Assembly: GCA_037176885.1 (NCBI GenBank)
Contig: JAWWNJ010000006.1
Location: 2,356,001 to 2,420,000, forward strand
DNA length: 64,000 nt
Source: Favolaschia claudopus
Lineage: Eukaryota > Basidiomycota > Agaricomycetes > Agaricales > Mycenaceae
Direction of reading: 5' to 3'
The notes beneath the pieces are model-generated. The model searched no databases. It was not told where the DNA came from and was given only the letters and a program-made list of their open reading frames with translations. Positions 29,838 through 41,163 of this stretch are shown here, in pieces. The stretch's first letter is position 1. Each line of letters begins with the position of its first letter. A program made the position numbers and the translations under genes.

Positions 29838-30748
29838 TGGCGGTCCAAATGCACATTTAATATTGCGCTGGTTTTTTCGAATTTCGCGCACCTTTTTTGC
29901 CCGAAAGTCAGAATTGCGCACCTTTTGCAGCCGAAAGTCCGAGGAAAAAAACCAGCGCGGAATTGAGGGTTTTCGCGCTGGTTTTTTTTTTTCGGCCGAC
30001 CATCGCGCTGGTTTTTGTTCACGCTCGAAAGTTGCGCACCTTTTTTTGTGTCGACAATTTTCACGCAACTTTTTTTGATGTTGATTTTTTTGCGCTACTA
30101 TTTTCCAGTCTTGATATATTGTAGGTTCTGTGAATGTTATCTAATCTAGTTATCTTATCTGAGCAGATTCAATTGACGGACTCGTAGGTATGAGTTCAAG
30201 TTCTGACGCCAGCCACAAAATCGGAAGGATTCTCCCATATCCTCCTCTCTCTCTCTCTCTGTATGCTCTGTTCTCATCGTCCCATATCTCAATCCCATCC
30301 AGGTAACTGTGCATTTAAATTGACGGCGAGCAAGATTTTGTGAGTCGAGTGGGTGAGGTACATATTGCTGATGGACTTCGTGCCTGAGTTCGGGTATTGT
30401 ACTGGATGTCTGTACCCGTATCTACAGCTCTGCTCAGATAAGATAAGTATAAGTAGATTAGATAGCATCCACAATACCTGGAATATATCAAGGTAGAAAA
30501 ATAGTTGCGCAAAAAAGTCGACCTCAAAAAATGGTGCGCGAACATTGTCGACACAAAAAAGGTGCGCAACTTTCAGTTGGTCGGCCGAAAAAAACCAGCG
30601 CAAAAACGGCCAATCCCGCGCTGGTTTTTCTCCTCGGACTTTCGGCTGGAAAAGGTGCGCGATTCCGACTTTCGAGCAAAAAAGGTGCGCCAAATCGGAT
30701 TTTCGGCGAAAAAACCAGCGCGGGATTAAATGTGCATTTGGACCGCCA
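29838..30748. mobile_element. TA-flanked foldback element with long terminal inverted repeats
   Basis: The outer ends are TGGCGGTCCAAATGCACATT (29838 on) and its reverse complement ending at 30748, each flanked by a TA dinucleotide (29836-29837 and 30749-30750). The two arms, about 29838-30165 and 30430-30748, are reverse complements along nearly their whole length with scattered differences and small indels. They end at a shared TATCTTATCTGAGCAG motif. Inside each arm the phrases GCGCTGGTTTTTT and GCGCACCTTTTTT recur several times, alternating with CGAAAGTC and GTCGAC. A spacer of about 260 bp contains a (CT)n microsatellite (30244-30260). There is no transposase. This fits a non-autonomous Tc1/mariner-type or foldback element. 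It sits between two divergent small genes. Confidence 0.8.
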
Positions 30749-30973
30749 TAGAAAAGGAAAGTACGGTTCGCACGCTTGTTGACAACCTTCATCTTCCTTT
30801 TTCGTGTCTCCAGATTGAATCAGATAGCAAGACTAACCAATAGCCCTTCTTATTCCTAACAATCTCAGCGTTTTCTCCCTTGCATCCAGGTAGTTCTCCA
30901 ATTGATTCGGCCCACTCTTGTCGACGACTTGGAACTAACGCCCGGCCCTCTGGCCCTCTACTAGCCTGAATTA

Positions 30974-31667
30974 ATGGATAACCGTCCTGAAAGCCCTGAA
31001 ATCGTATCCATAGACGAGTAAGTCTGCTCTCAGTCTTGTTCTCTTCGCTTTCCTCACCTTTCAGACCCGATAAAATGCAGGAAGACGTGCAGTACGATTC
31101 CGAGGCTGTTGAAGAAGAAGAGATAATTCCTCCGCAAGTAGACGATGACGAGGTACGTGTATCTCGCGTCTCAATATCTCAGCACTCACTCTAGCAATCG
31201 CGAGCCTTTAGTCGCCAGAGGACTCCGACGCTCAGGTATGATGTATCGTATAAGTATTCTCCGCCACTAAATCTCAGACTCATTCTCGACTTGCCCGCAA
31301 TCCCTCAAAGCTTTCCGACACCTCATTCCCAGCCTCCCTCCGTCGCTCCATGATGCTACTCGCTCCCTTCCCCGCCAACATCCCGATCGAAGTCATCGCG
31401 CAATACATCAAAGGCTACGAGGTACACCTGCAATTCATCGCCTTACGCCAGGCAGCGCAACGCCTCCAGCTCGATACTGAGACACAGCAGTGGCTCAAGA
31501 CCTATCGCGATGAAAAAATGCAGATGCAGAAGGAGGCGAATGAATTAAAGAGACGCGAACTCGAAATCAAGGCCAGGGCAGTAGCAGTACGCGAGGCCGA
31601 GCTGGTGTTGCATGTGAAGGAGTTTGAGTTGAAAGGGAAAGGGGAGCAGCAACAGAAAAAACCTTGA
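30974..31667 (+). CDS. Small acidic/coiled-coil protein, uncharacterised
   Basis: Four exons are read. MDNRPESPEIVSIDE is followed by PDKMQEDVQYDSEAVEEEEI, a short exon SPEDSDAQ, and a last exon from THSRLARNPSKLSD. Introns are short and GT-AG (the first is GTAAGT to TTTCAG). The N-terminal 45 residues are strongly acidic. The last exon has a hydrophobic helix-like part (MMLLAPFPANIPIEVIAQYI) and then a charged coiled coil (ELKRRELEIKARAVAVREAE) that ends GKGEQQQKKP at 31667. No domain was recognised. It may be a coiled-coil subunit of a complex, but that is only a guess. It is convergent with the tail-anchored gene downstream. Confidence 0.55.
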
Positions 31668-32036
31668 CGCGAGTGTGTAAAAAAATTCGTTCTTTTTGCT
31701 ATGATTGTGCTATGTTAGATCCTCTACGTCTTTGCTGTTGTACATGGCATACTTTTCGCCACCAATTTTGTCTCGAGTTCTGTACATACGTATAAGCCAA
31801 TGAAACGTGCTTTGCTTGGTGAACGGGTGTCAAAATGCTCTATTGGGAGGTACAATCTGTGTCTAAGATAGTAAGCGGTATAATGTACGTAGGCGTAGTG
31901 GATGCAAGATGTGTGTATGTGTGCAAAAAGTGGTGCTCGTACATGAATGCGGATGGATGGTTGCGTATGGATAGTATAGTCTGTCTTGAACGAAAAGGGA
32001 AAGAAAGAAAGAAAAAACGACCGGCCAATAACCACC
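31668..32036. other. Convergent 3' intergenic region
   Basis: About 370 bp shared by the 3' ends of two convergent genes, AT-rich with a few GTGTGT runs. No gene or structured element is seen. It should hold both 3' UTRs and polyadenylation sites. Confidence 0.45.
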
Positions 32037-34316
32037 TCATCGCCGCCTCACCACCGCCCGCTTATCCGCCTCCCCAAGCACAGACTTCGGCCCCCTCTTC
32101 GCCATCGCCCACAGAAACACCAAAATAATAATCCCAAACTGCAGCCAAAGCCACACCTCCAATATAAACCTCACAATCATCGCCTTCTTCTTCTCCGGCG
32201 TCGGCTCACTAACCGCAGCAGTACTAACCACGACAGTCGCCTCTCCCCCTCCCCCGTCCACCTCCGCTTCGTCCGAACCAATAGTCGCACTCGCCGCGCT
32301 CACCTCTGCCGAATGAGTCCCCGCAGGTGGCGTACCCGGCCCCGAAAAGTTGTCCATCACGAGGTCGAACGCGCTCGAAAGGCGCTGCGGTAACGACGGC
32401 CTCGGGGTAGAATGCGCACCAATAGTCCCAGAATCACTCGACGACGATGTCGAAAAGCGACCGTCGACCCAACGACTCGTGCGCCGCAACAGCGTCTGCG
32501 ACATCTTATTGTACCTTTCCTTGTTCTTCTTCCCCAGCGTGCCGCCCGCCTCCGATCCAGTGCCAGGCGTGGGCGGCTCGACATTGAGCTGCAACGCGTT
32601 GGTCGCGGCGGGGGTTTCGGGCGCCGGGGTGCTGTGCGCACGTGTGAGACGGGCCTCAGAGACACGGCTTCGAAGAGAGAGGTTATTCGGCGTGGGCGCC
32701 GGCGAGACTGCGAAAGAGAAATCGTATAAACTGTCATGCCGCGAACGAATGAACGGGTCCGCGTCGTCACCAAAGTCAGACCCGAGCTCCGACTGCAGGG
32801 AAGGATGGGCGCCAGGAACAGGAGACATATTGTAAGGTGTCGAGGACCGGGAAGCCAAATCGTATTTAAGTGGCGACAGCTCTGACGTCGACGACGTTGA
32901 GTCAGAGGAAGAATGGAAGGTTGAAAGCCTGGACGGCCCAGGTTCGCTCCCGCCGAAGAGATTCAAAACCGACTTGCGCGGCTTGGTGGGCAAAGTGAGT
33001 AAACTCGCGAAGCCATCATCCTGCGCCTGAGACGCCTCGAGAGTTCGACGAAAGCTCCTAAACCGTATAGTTCCCTCCATTGGCGACTTGCGACCATCCT
33101 CGCCGACAAGATCCCACTCGACGCCGTTCTCCGGGTTGAAGTATTCGTACACCTTGCTCATACTCTCCGTCTCGCGCTGTACAGCATGCAGCTTGTCCGC
33201 CGTCTCGGACTGCTGCTCAATTATCTTGGTGTTCGTCTCTTCCAATTCCTGTATTTTAGCCAACAGCTGAGAGACAAGAACGTGCTGGTCTGGGTGTTCT
33301 GAGTCGTACGAATCGTCGTCCGGGAAAGGGATAGACGGGAACTCGGCGCTGTTGGAGGGAGACAAGGAATTTTTGGTGAATGGCCCGGGGGGCGCGAAAT
33401 CCAAAACTCCCCCGCCTCGGCCGGGAGAGCTATTATTCCTCATCGCCCTAAATTTGGCCTCGCGCTCTTTCTTCTTCCTCCACATCTCCTCGACAATCTT
33501 CTCAGTCCCAGCCTGCGCATTCTTCTCGAGCTCTTCGCTCCGAGCCTGCGTTCGCTCCAATTCGTCTCGCAGCAGCTGTATCTCCCTCTCAAGCTGTTTG
33601 AGCGCACGTCTACCGGTACGATCGGCGCTCAACGCTTCAGTTTCGAGCGTCTCGAGCTTTTGAAGGAGCTCTGCGTTTTGGTCGGCAAGAAGAGATATGT
33701 CTCTGGGGGACACCGAGATTCGGCGAGGGCGGCTTGGACGTAAGAAGGCTGCAGAATTGTTGCCATCGAAGCTGTTGTCCTGCGAATGCATGGCCCCGGG
33801 AAAAGGAACGTTGCCAGTAAGCGGGGGCGATTGCCGAGGCGGGGTAGCAGGAATTCGGGCGACCAATGCGTCGTGCTTATTCTTCAGAGTTACATTACTC
33901 TCGTACAAGGTCTTGCAAACTGCTGAAGTAACGCCGAGTTCTAACCATACTTCAGCTTCGGCGGGAAAGACATACGATCAATGCGAGACCTACCAGTCTC
34001 TCTCTCCTTAATCAAATCGTCCGCCTTGAGAAGCAATTCAGCGAGCTCTTCGCGCGACTTCTCGTTGAGCCAGCTTTGATCGAAAGAACTGTCCTCGTCG
34101 GCACCTGGAGACGAGCCCTCTGAGCTCAATCTGAGACTCTGCAACGTGGCGGGAAGCGGTGAACCGAGATAGCTTGGCTTTCTGTCGCGCTCAGGAATCA
34201 AAGGAATAGCAGAAGCGTAGGGAGGCGGTGGAGACGCCTGAGCCAAAGTCTTGCTCGCAGACGCCCGGCGATTTTGCGCTGGTGGGCGAGGACGCGGTGT
34301 AGTTACAGTCTCACTA
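32037..34316 (-). CDS. Tail-anchored coiled-coil protein, start codon cut off by a mobile element
   Basis: The C-terminus is one membrane helix (VWLWLQFGIIILVFLWAMAK) followed by a short basic tail, the layout of a tail-anchored protein facing the cytosol. Upstream are coiled coils (LLQKLETLETEALSADRTGR, RELQLLRDELERTQARSEEL-like segments and VSQLLAKIQELEETNTKIIE) and long Ser/Pro-rich linkers. The conserved-looking N-terminal part is SREELAELLLKADDLIKERE, joined by introns near 33930-33970 to YESNVTLKNKHDALVARIP. The stop is at 32037. No ATG lies between the in-frame TAA at about 34370 and the first exon body; the frame simply runs into the element at 34317. Removing that element and one TA gives an ATG at 35467 in frame, starting MLSSETVTTPRPRP. 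Whether the interrupted gene is still expressed is unknown. The family is not recognised. Confidence 0.7.
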
Positions 34317-35457
34317 CACCACCGTTTGTTCCGGACCTCCGGAGGACGTTTTGACAGATGCTGTTAGCTGACATCTCCGAAACATTCCCTGGAGACCGAA
34401 ACATCGATTCCCAGACAATCCGTCGGCGATGATGTCCTGGGGACATTCTGCGCTGAAGCTCTCCAGGACATTAGAGCCAGTTTGCTGACGGCGCTTGCCA
34501 TAAATAATATTTGAATTGCTTCTTAAATTCGATCAAAATACAAATAAAAAAATGGTATTGCAAGCAACAAAAGTATACATTGAGTGGCTACACAAATGAT
34601 TCTAGGAGGGAGAGGAGAAGAGGAGGGAGAGGAAGTAAATGATAATTTTCCGGAAGATGGAGAGAAAGAGAGGTGGGGAGAGGGCCGAAGCGTGTTGATG
34701 AGAGAGGCTTGGGGAGGACGACGGCAAGGACTTTGATGAAGGTTTGCATGGGTTACACTCTTGAGAAGTTTTCAGCTTGCGGCCTTGGACTCTTGCGACC
34801 GTTGTCTTGCAGTCTCAGCCTTGCACAGTGAGGTTCTTGGATCTTGCGGACTTGCGACTCTTGCCTGAGGTGGAGAGATCTTCGTGCCACAACGGACTTG
34901 AAGAGGCTTGAAGATTGAAGCTTGAAGGGATGTTGAGGAGAGATGACAGTGTCAGAGGCTTCGAGCTTCCTTCTGGGGTGTCGTGAAAGACGAGGAGTTT
35001 GGAGGGGGGATGAGGGAAGAAGACAAGAGAGTGACGTGGCAGCGGAGACCGTAATGACAAACATCACCATTGAATGATGCCACGTCATGATGCGATGTGG
35101 GGACTTCATCGTTTTCTCGAGTTCGACGCCAAATCCAGCAGCAAAAGGTTGCGTCCGCTCGAGGAACTTCATGAACTTCCTTGGAATACATTGTGCATTC
35201 AATACTAAGTCACAAGGAGTTTATTGGGGGATATAGCTACTCCAAATACAGTACTTGTTGAATCAGACGAGCTTAAGATTCCAGTATATATCTTAAGATT
35301 TGAACAACCTTCTAGGATGTCCTTCAACCATCCACAGACTGTCCCAACCACGCTTCTGAGGACATTTCGAAATTGAGAGCTGTTGGAGCTCGCAAATCAT
35401 GGTTCCGAGGACATCACACCTCGGACATTATTTTGACATTTGAATAAAATGGTGGTG
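34317..35457. mobile_element. TA-flanked TIR element inserted at codon 3 of the coiled-coil gene
   Basis: The ends are CACCACCGTTT (34317 on) and AAATGGTGGTG (to 35457), imperfect inverted repeats of about 11 bp flanked by TA at 34315-34316 and 35458-35459. Sub-terminal regions carry many copies of ATGTCC/GGACAT in both orientations (for example near 34436, 34449, 35317, 35371 and 35409), a pattern typical of transposase-binding clusters. The inside (1.14 kb) has a 150-codon minus-strand frame (34753-35202) without recognisable domain, so the element looks non-autonomous. TIR length and TA duplication point to a Tc1/mariner-like origin. It interrupts the reading frame between 34315 and 35460. 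Confidence 0.75.
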
Positions 35458-35467
35458 TAGATAGCAT
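35458..35467 (-). other. Orphaned start codon of the interrupted gene
   Basis: Reverse-strand ATGCTATCTA: an ATG followed by two codons and the TA target site. Joined to the sequence on the other side of the element (34314 down) it continues the reading frame of the 32037-34316 gene without a stop. Confidence 0.6.
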
Positions 35468-35874
35468 GTGGTGGGGTAAGACAGAGAGCAAGCGGTGGGG
35501 AAAACCAGAAAGTGGGCTTATAATAATCACGGTCTTCTTGAGTTAACCCCTAGCGGATTTGACTTGTTGATCCTGTTCTACAAGCGGAAGTCAAATTCAC
35601 AGACAAATTCAGTCCAACCAAATGAAATGAAGAGAATATTGGCGCTGGTTGCCAGGTGAATACGACGAATCCCTTGACGGAACAATCAAACGAGCACAAG
35701 GATCCCAGGAGAGATAGACGTTGAAGACGCCACGGACAGCGACGACAACAACAGCGAAGTCTGTAAGAAAACTCTCAAATTGCTACAATATACAATGCGA
35801 ATAAAATTACTACAGATCGAGAGGAATGTTCGAAACAAATGCCTTCTAGAATATGCTATGTATGCTGTGCTATT

Positions 35875-38800
35875 TCATTTTTGCTGTCCAAACGCAGAAG
35901 GCGTCGCGCCGAACCCAAATGCGCTTGGCGTAAGTGCACCAGCGTTCGTCGCCGTAGACCCAAACAGAGACGGAGCACCAGCGGCAGCGGCAGGCGCGCC
36001 AAATGGCGACGGAGAAACAGGCTTGCTGCCAAATGCAAACGGAGATCCCTGTGGCGTCGTCGTGCCCGTTCCTTCAGCCGCAGGCTTCCCAAAAACGGAG
36101 TTTGTAGACGGTGCACCGAAAACGGGAGGCTTCGCAGCGAAGGGGTTGACCGTGGGAGTACCAGCCGGTGTCGTAGACACAGTGTTATTTCCGCCAAATG
36201 CAAAATTGAACGCGGGGGCAGGTGTCGGAGCGGCGGGTGTGGTACCCGTTGACGCGTCTGCTGGCTTGGGCGTACCGAACACTGAAGCAGCAGGAGTGGC
36301 GGCAGGGGTGGCACTTGGACTCGAAGTCGCACCGAACATAGCGGGATTGGCTTGTAACCCACTAGCAAACGGCGAAGGCGCCCCACTTGACGGACCAAAC
36401 GCCGAAGGACCTGACGTCCCCGCTCCGCCCGAGTTAAACGCAAACACACTCTTCTTCTCTCCCTCAGCGTTTGCAGCTGGTGTAGGCGTCGCACTCGGTG
36501 CAGTAAAACCAAACGCCGGCTTGTCACCAGCAGGCTTCGGTTGCGCGAACGAAAACGCAGGCGCAGTGGTCGTGGCAGCAGCAGGCGTAGGAGCCGAAGC
36601 AGCAGGCGTGTTGGCATTCGTATTCGTCCCCGATCCGGGACCAAGCGCATTTGTCAACGACGACGATGAGGTCGTCGAAGCTGCAGCAGCCGCAGCAGGC
36701 TTGGCAGCAAAAGCGAAATTGAATTTCGGAGCCGTCACAGCGCCGGCCGGATTCGCCGCCGGTGCTGCTTGGGGCTGCGCCTGAGCCTGAGGCGCAAACA
36801 CCGACGCAGGCTTGGCGGCCTGCTGCTGCTGCTCAACAGGCTTGAACGAGAACGGCGATTTAGCAGGCTCAGCTTGTTGTTGTTGAGGGGCAGCAAACGG
36901 CGATGGCGACGGCGACGTTTTCGCTGGGTCACCAGCGGGCTTGTTATTCATGAACGAAAACTTAGGCGCAGCCGTCGTTTCTGCAGGTTTAGGAGCCGGG
37001 GCAGCGGCGACGGCCGGCGTCGGGCCCATTCGCGACAGAAGCGACGACCCGGGAGCTGCAGCCGGTGCCGGGGCAGCCTGCTTGAAAGAAAACAGAGGAG
37101 TACCACCAGTTCTCGCATTAGCAGCCGCAAGCGCAGCTGCTTTCTCAGCCTCCTCCGCCCGCCTCATCTCCGCAGTGATCAAGGTAGCAGGCCCCGCATT
37201 CCTCTCTGCGTTCGCCTTCGCCTCTGCTTCACTCATCCAGAAGCTAGGTGTTGTCTGAGTGGTATTAGCACCGGGGATGGCAGGAGCAGGAGCAGGCGCC
37301 CAAGAAGCCGTCGCGGGTTTCGGTGCAGGTGCAGAACTTGGCTGCTGTGGTTGTTGGGAAGCAGGAGGCTTGGGAGCAAACGGATTTTGAGCAGGGGTAG
37401 GGGCTGGGGCTGGGGTAGAAGCAGATTGAGGCGCAGCTGGTGCTGGTGCTGCAAAGAAGTTTGGAATAGATTGTTGAGGTTTGTCTGCCGATGCAGGCGG
37501 CGCAAAAAGGTTTGTGGCAGGCGGCTGGGGTTTATCTGCGGGCGCCGACGGTGCTGATAATGCCTTGGAAGGCTCGGCAGCTGGCGTAGTGGGCGCGAGA
37601 CTGAATGACGGCACCTGAGGGGCGGCGCTAGAGGTAGAAGGAGTGAAAGAGATGGCCGGTGGTTTGGCTGGCTCAGCAGGCGTGAGCGAGATTCTGGGAA
37701 TGGCCGCAGCCTCCTTCTTCTCCCTCTCCAACCTCTCCTTGAGCTCCTTTTCCTTTTGCTTAGCCTGATTTGCCTCCCGCATCTTCATCATCGCCTTCGC
37801 CTCCAAATCCTGTTTCTCCCATTTCGAAAACGTTCGTCGAGCCGCAGGCACTTGCGCCGCAACGCTATTCGTGCTGTCCGCAAGTCCGGGGAGCGCAGGA
37901 GAGGCCGCGTCTCGCCCTGCACCAACCCGACGTCCATTCCGCAGACCACTTTTCCCAGCCTCTGCGCCGACGTGGAGAGCATTCGCTTTGTCGAAAGGGT
38001 TGACCCGCATACCTACATCCGTTGCAATGGATTGCCGGAAATGAGTTTGAGGACGGTGCTGCTCTTTCTCAGCCGGACTGGGAGCGAACACGGGGAACGG
38101 CGAGGCGGGTGAATCCCACAGCAGATTTTTGCCTCGAGCCGCAGGTGTGGGGGTAGAAGGCTACACGAATCGTTGAGCAAGGACTTGAAAATGAGTGCGA
38201 AATTCACACACCATTTCAGCAGCAGGAGTAGGCGGATTGCTCTCAGGTTCTTGCGTGCCTTTAGGAGAATCTTGCCAAGCAAGAAGGTGCCTGCTCTTGA
38301 GGTCCTTGTACTCTTCTTCCGTTAACCAAGTTTCAATACAGACCTCGAGATTGGCAGTCTTGTCGGGGTGCTGGGAGTCCATGGGCTATCATGAAGTTAG
38401 ATATCAAGTAAAATAGGAAAGTAAGACAACCTACCATGGTAAACCTCCGAGCCGCCTTCTTGACCAAGGCTTGTCTCAATCGTTGACCGTTGACCCCAAT
38501 CTTGTAGAGGACACCATTGCTCTCCCATTGATCGCCTATGGCCCGCGGTTTACCTTTAGACGCATCACCAGCTTCCTCGTCATCATCCTCTCTAACCTCC
38601 TTGGTCTTCTTACCCCGCTTCTTGGTCTTACGGGAAGAACCTTTCGACGTCGCCGGTGTCCCATCCTCGCCCTCGCTACCCTCCTCCTCCTCTCCATCCC
38701 TGTCACGTTTCTGACCACGCGAACTCGACGGTGCCGGCGCAGACTTGGTCTTGCCGCTGGACCGTCGCTTTCGCTTGGTCTTTTTGGCCAGCTCTTCGTC

Positions 38801-39969
38801 ATCTTCTTCTCCTTCGAAACTGGAGACGGCGTCGCGTTTCTTTCCCCGTACGGTGTACGCAGGAGATTCCGTTGCGTCGACATCCATCTCATCCGCACCA
38901 TCGTCGCTAGTCATGAAGACATCTGGATTCTCCCTAACCTTGCGAGCACGTTTGCCCCGCGCGCGCCTGTTAGCCCGAGCGTCGACATTTTCGTCTTCGT
39001 CTGCACCATCCTCCTCAAGGTCCTCGTCGTGCAAAACGCGCTTTTCACCACGCTGACGAGGTAGAGACCACTCAGCGTCCTCATCGCCATCAATTAATTC
39101 ATCGCCCTCGACGCGTGTCTTTTTGGGAAGCTCAGCCACATCCGATTCCACTTCGTAGTCTTCAAGAGCACGCTTTTGTTGCTTCCGCGGACTGGCAGTC
39201 AAGTTGGTTGCACCGCCACGACGGGGAAGGCTTGCATCTTGAATTTCATCGGCGAAACGAACTACATGTGCAGGTGGTGCAGGGTTTGGATTATACCGTT
39301 CAGCAAAATTGGTCTGGAACGAAGACGATCTGGCGAGAGGTATAGATATAAACTCGAGAAAGAAGGTAGAGAAAACGTACGCTGGAAGTCCACTTGAGGG
39401 CGCCGCAAATCTGTTGTCCGGCGCTAGCGGATTATGCTTCCCAGGTAAACCGCTTATAGCACCTTTTGTCCAAGTTGGAGGAGATATACGGTACATGTCT
39501 GTGCGGGCGTTGGCGTTAGATAAGACTACGACGGAAATAGAACAACATACTTTTGCGCTGCCGAATATCTGACTCAACCGGTGCAGCACGTCGATCGGCT
39601 TCTGCATACAGCTCATCGACGTCAACTCGGTTATTAGCGACTTCCTCCTCGCGGCGTGCTCGTAAGACCGCAGCATAAGCCACATTGAACGGGCGGTGGT
39701 CCGAGTCGGGAATACCGTGTTGCCTTCGCATTGACCTAGATTATTCGCGTCAGAAACAAAACGACGTATGTACTTCAACAGACTCACAAACGATAGGACT
39801 TTTCGCGCCATTTCAAGAGTTCAGTCCAACCGCGCACTGCAGCCACATAAACGCCAAGGAGCACAACGAGACATATGGTGATTTTGAGGTAGCCAGGCCA
39901 TTTTGGAGAGCTAGGAGTGCGCACAGGGAGTGTGTTGGCGCCTAGAATGTCTGAGGACTCGTAGTCCAT
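35875..39969 (-). CDS. FG-repeat nucleoporin with an N-terminal membrane helix
   Basis: One long gene is read through phase-matched introns. Exon 1 (ATG 39969) gives MDYESSDILGANTLPVRTPS and a single hydrophobic helix, YLKITICLVVLLGVYVAAVR. It joins LSMRRQHGIPDSDHRPFNVA and a charged helical part. Later exons carry basic/acidic, nuclear-signal-like stretches (KKTKRKRRSSGKTKSAPAPS, RKTKKRGKKTKEVREDDDEE) and then VLYKIGVNGQRLRQALVKKA. The RRFTM|PMDSQHPDKT and AAEM|PSTPTPAARGKNLLWD joins are both phase 0. The last exon (from about 38160) is Ala/Pro/Thr-rich with many FG, FxF and GFG motifs (SVFGKPA, PSPFGAPAA, SAFGFGATPSAFGQ), the disordered permeability barrier of nuclear pores. The stop is TGA at 35875-35877. 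Membrane helix plus FG tail is the POM121 layout; Nup1/Nup60-like proteins are the usual fungal alternative. Confidence 0.75.
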
Positions 39970-41163
39970 GGCGGATAGAAGGCCGAAGACGAGGGCAGCG
40001 CGTCCGGTGGTGAGATGATGATGGTAGAAGACAGAGAGCACAAGCTCCTAAAAAGGAAATTCGCGTGACTTGTTTACGTTTTGCCACCAACTTAAATTCA
40101 ATTTTCGGGCCTGCCACCAACTCGTACAGTGGTTTGTCCTCGAATACCGGCCTAGTCGAATTAATTCTCGGCAATTGAAACACAAAACACTCCTTGCCAC
40201 CAACTCAGATCCTCCCACCTAATAATCTTCGCCTGGTCGAATTAATTTCAGCCATTGCAAACACCAGAATCTGAGAATCACTGTAATGCTCCGAGTCGAT
40301 CCAGTACTGGCAATAGACTCTAGCTACTGTGTGCGACGAATGGACTATCTTCTCTCTGGGTTTGTCTGCAATATAGACAAGGAAAACGGCCACACTTCTT
40401 GTTCCTCGAGACCATCTCTTGCATTGGCGGTCTAAGGCTCACTTCCGGACGTTAATTTCGCGATTGCATCTGGTATAACTTCCTGCATTATTGGGAGTCG
40501 AGCCGGCGGACTTGGGGAAAGCCTCAAAAGACGTTGTGACTCGTGCCATAAACTTCCATGGTCTCTATCGCATATAAACCATGCAACGTTGATGATTTCC
40601 GGTGGAGTATATCACTGAACTACTGCTGCGTCCATGAGTATAGTTCTCGAATCCAGAATTAATGTCACCGCACGAAAACGACATACACCAATTGAATGCT
40701 AGAGAGCATCTACGCTGCTCATATCGCGATCTTGTTGCAGAACATGAAGTCACTTCTCGTCTCGCTGTCGTGTCGGGAGGAAACCCGGTCACTGGCAGAA
40801 AAAGATGGAGCTTCAGTAATCTACAGTAGTCTTGACCTGGTCTTGACAGACGCGATGTTGAGTTTTCCAGCCTGAGCAATGAAACCGTTTTCTGTGCTTC
40901 CGAGTCGTCAATCTTCTTGTCGTCCTGAAACTTTCGTCCGAACTTTGAGATAAGTCCTGCTACGACTTCGAACAGCTCCCACTGTCCCTTCCCCCATACA
41001 ACCCTGGTGTCAACCCACCGAATCTTCCCATCAATTTCCCCATCAACCGGTGTTTACTTCCCATCAAATCTTGATCAAACCCATCAAAAAATGATTCCAC
41101 CCTTGAAACGCCTTCCTCTGCTTCAAATGGAGCGCAATAAAAGCGTAGAAACGCAGCAAAAAG
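39970..41163. other. Gene-poor intergenic region
   Basis: About 1.2 kb between the nucleoporin start and a tRNA gene. It contains a short direct repeat (see 40082-40264) and otherwise only short open frames without domains. The part next to 39969 should be the nucleoporin promoter. Confidence 0.45.
40082..40264. repeat. Imperfect direct repeat, period about 80 bp
   Basis: TGCCACCAACT occurs at 40082, 40112 and 40195. The phrase CCTAGTCGAATTAATTCTCG at 40151 recurs as CCTGGTCGAATTAATTTCAG at 40232, each followed by a related CAATTG/CATTG and AAACAC. Two diverged tandem units of about 80 bp explain this. Confidence 0.6.

Noticed and set aside
34753..35202. Minus-strand frame of 150 codons inside the TA-flanked element
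   Set aside because: No transposase motif or other domain is visible, and no splice partners; kept only as a note on the element.
34753..35202. Possible retroelement gag-like gene
   Set aside because: No zinc knuckle, protease or reverse transcriptase motif, and no LTRs or poly-A; the ends are short TIRs with TA flanks.
35780..37557. Long Ala/Pro/Gly-rich and Arg-rich plus-strand frames
   Set aside because: They mirror the low-complexity FG tail of the nucleoporin on the minus strand; GC-rich repeats keep several frames open by chance.
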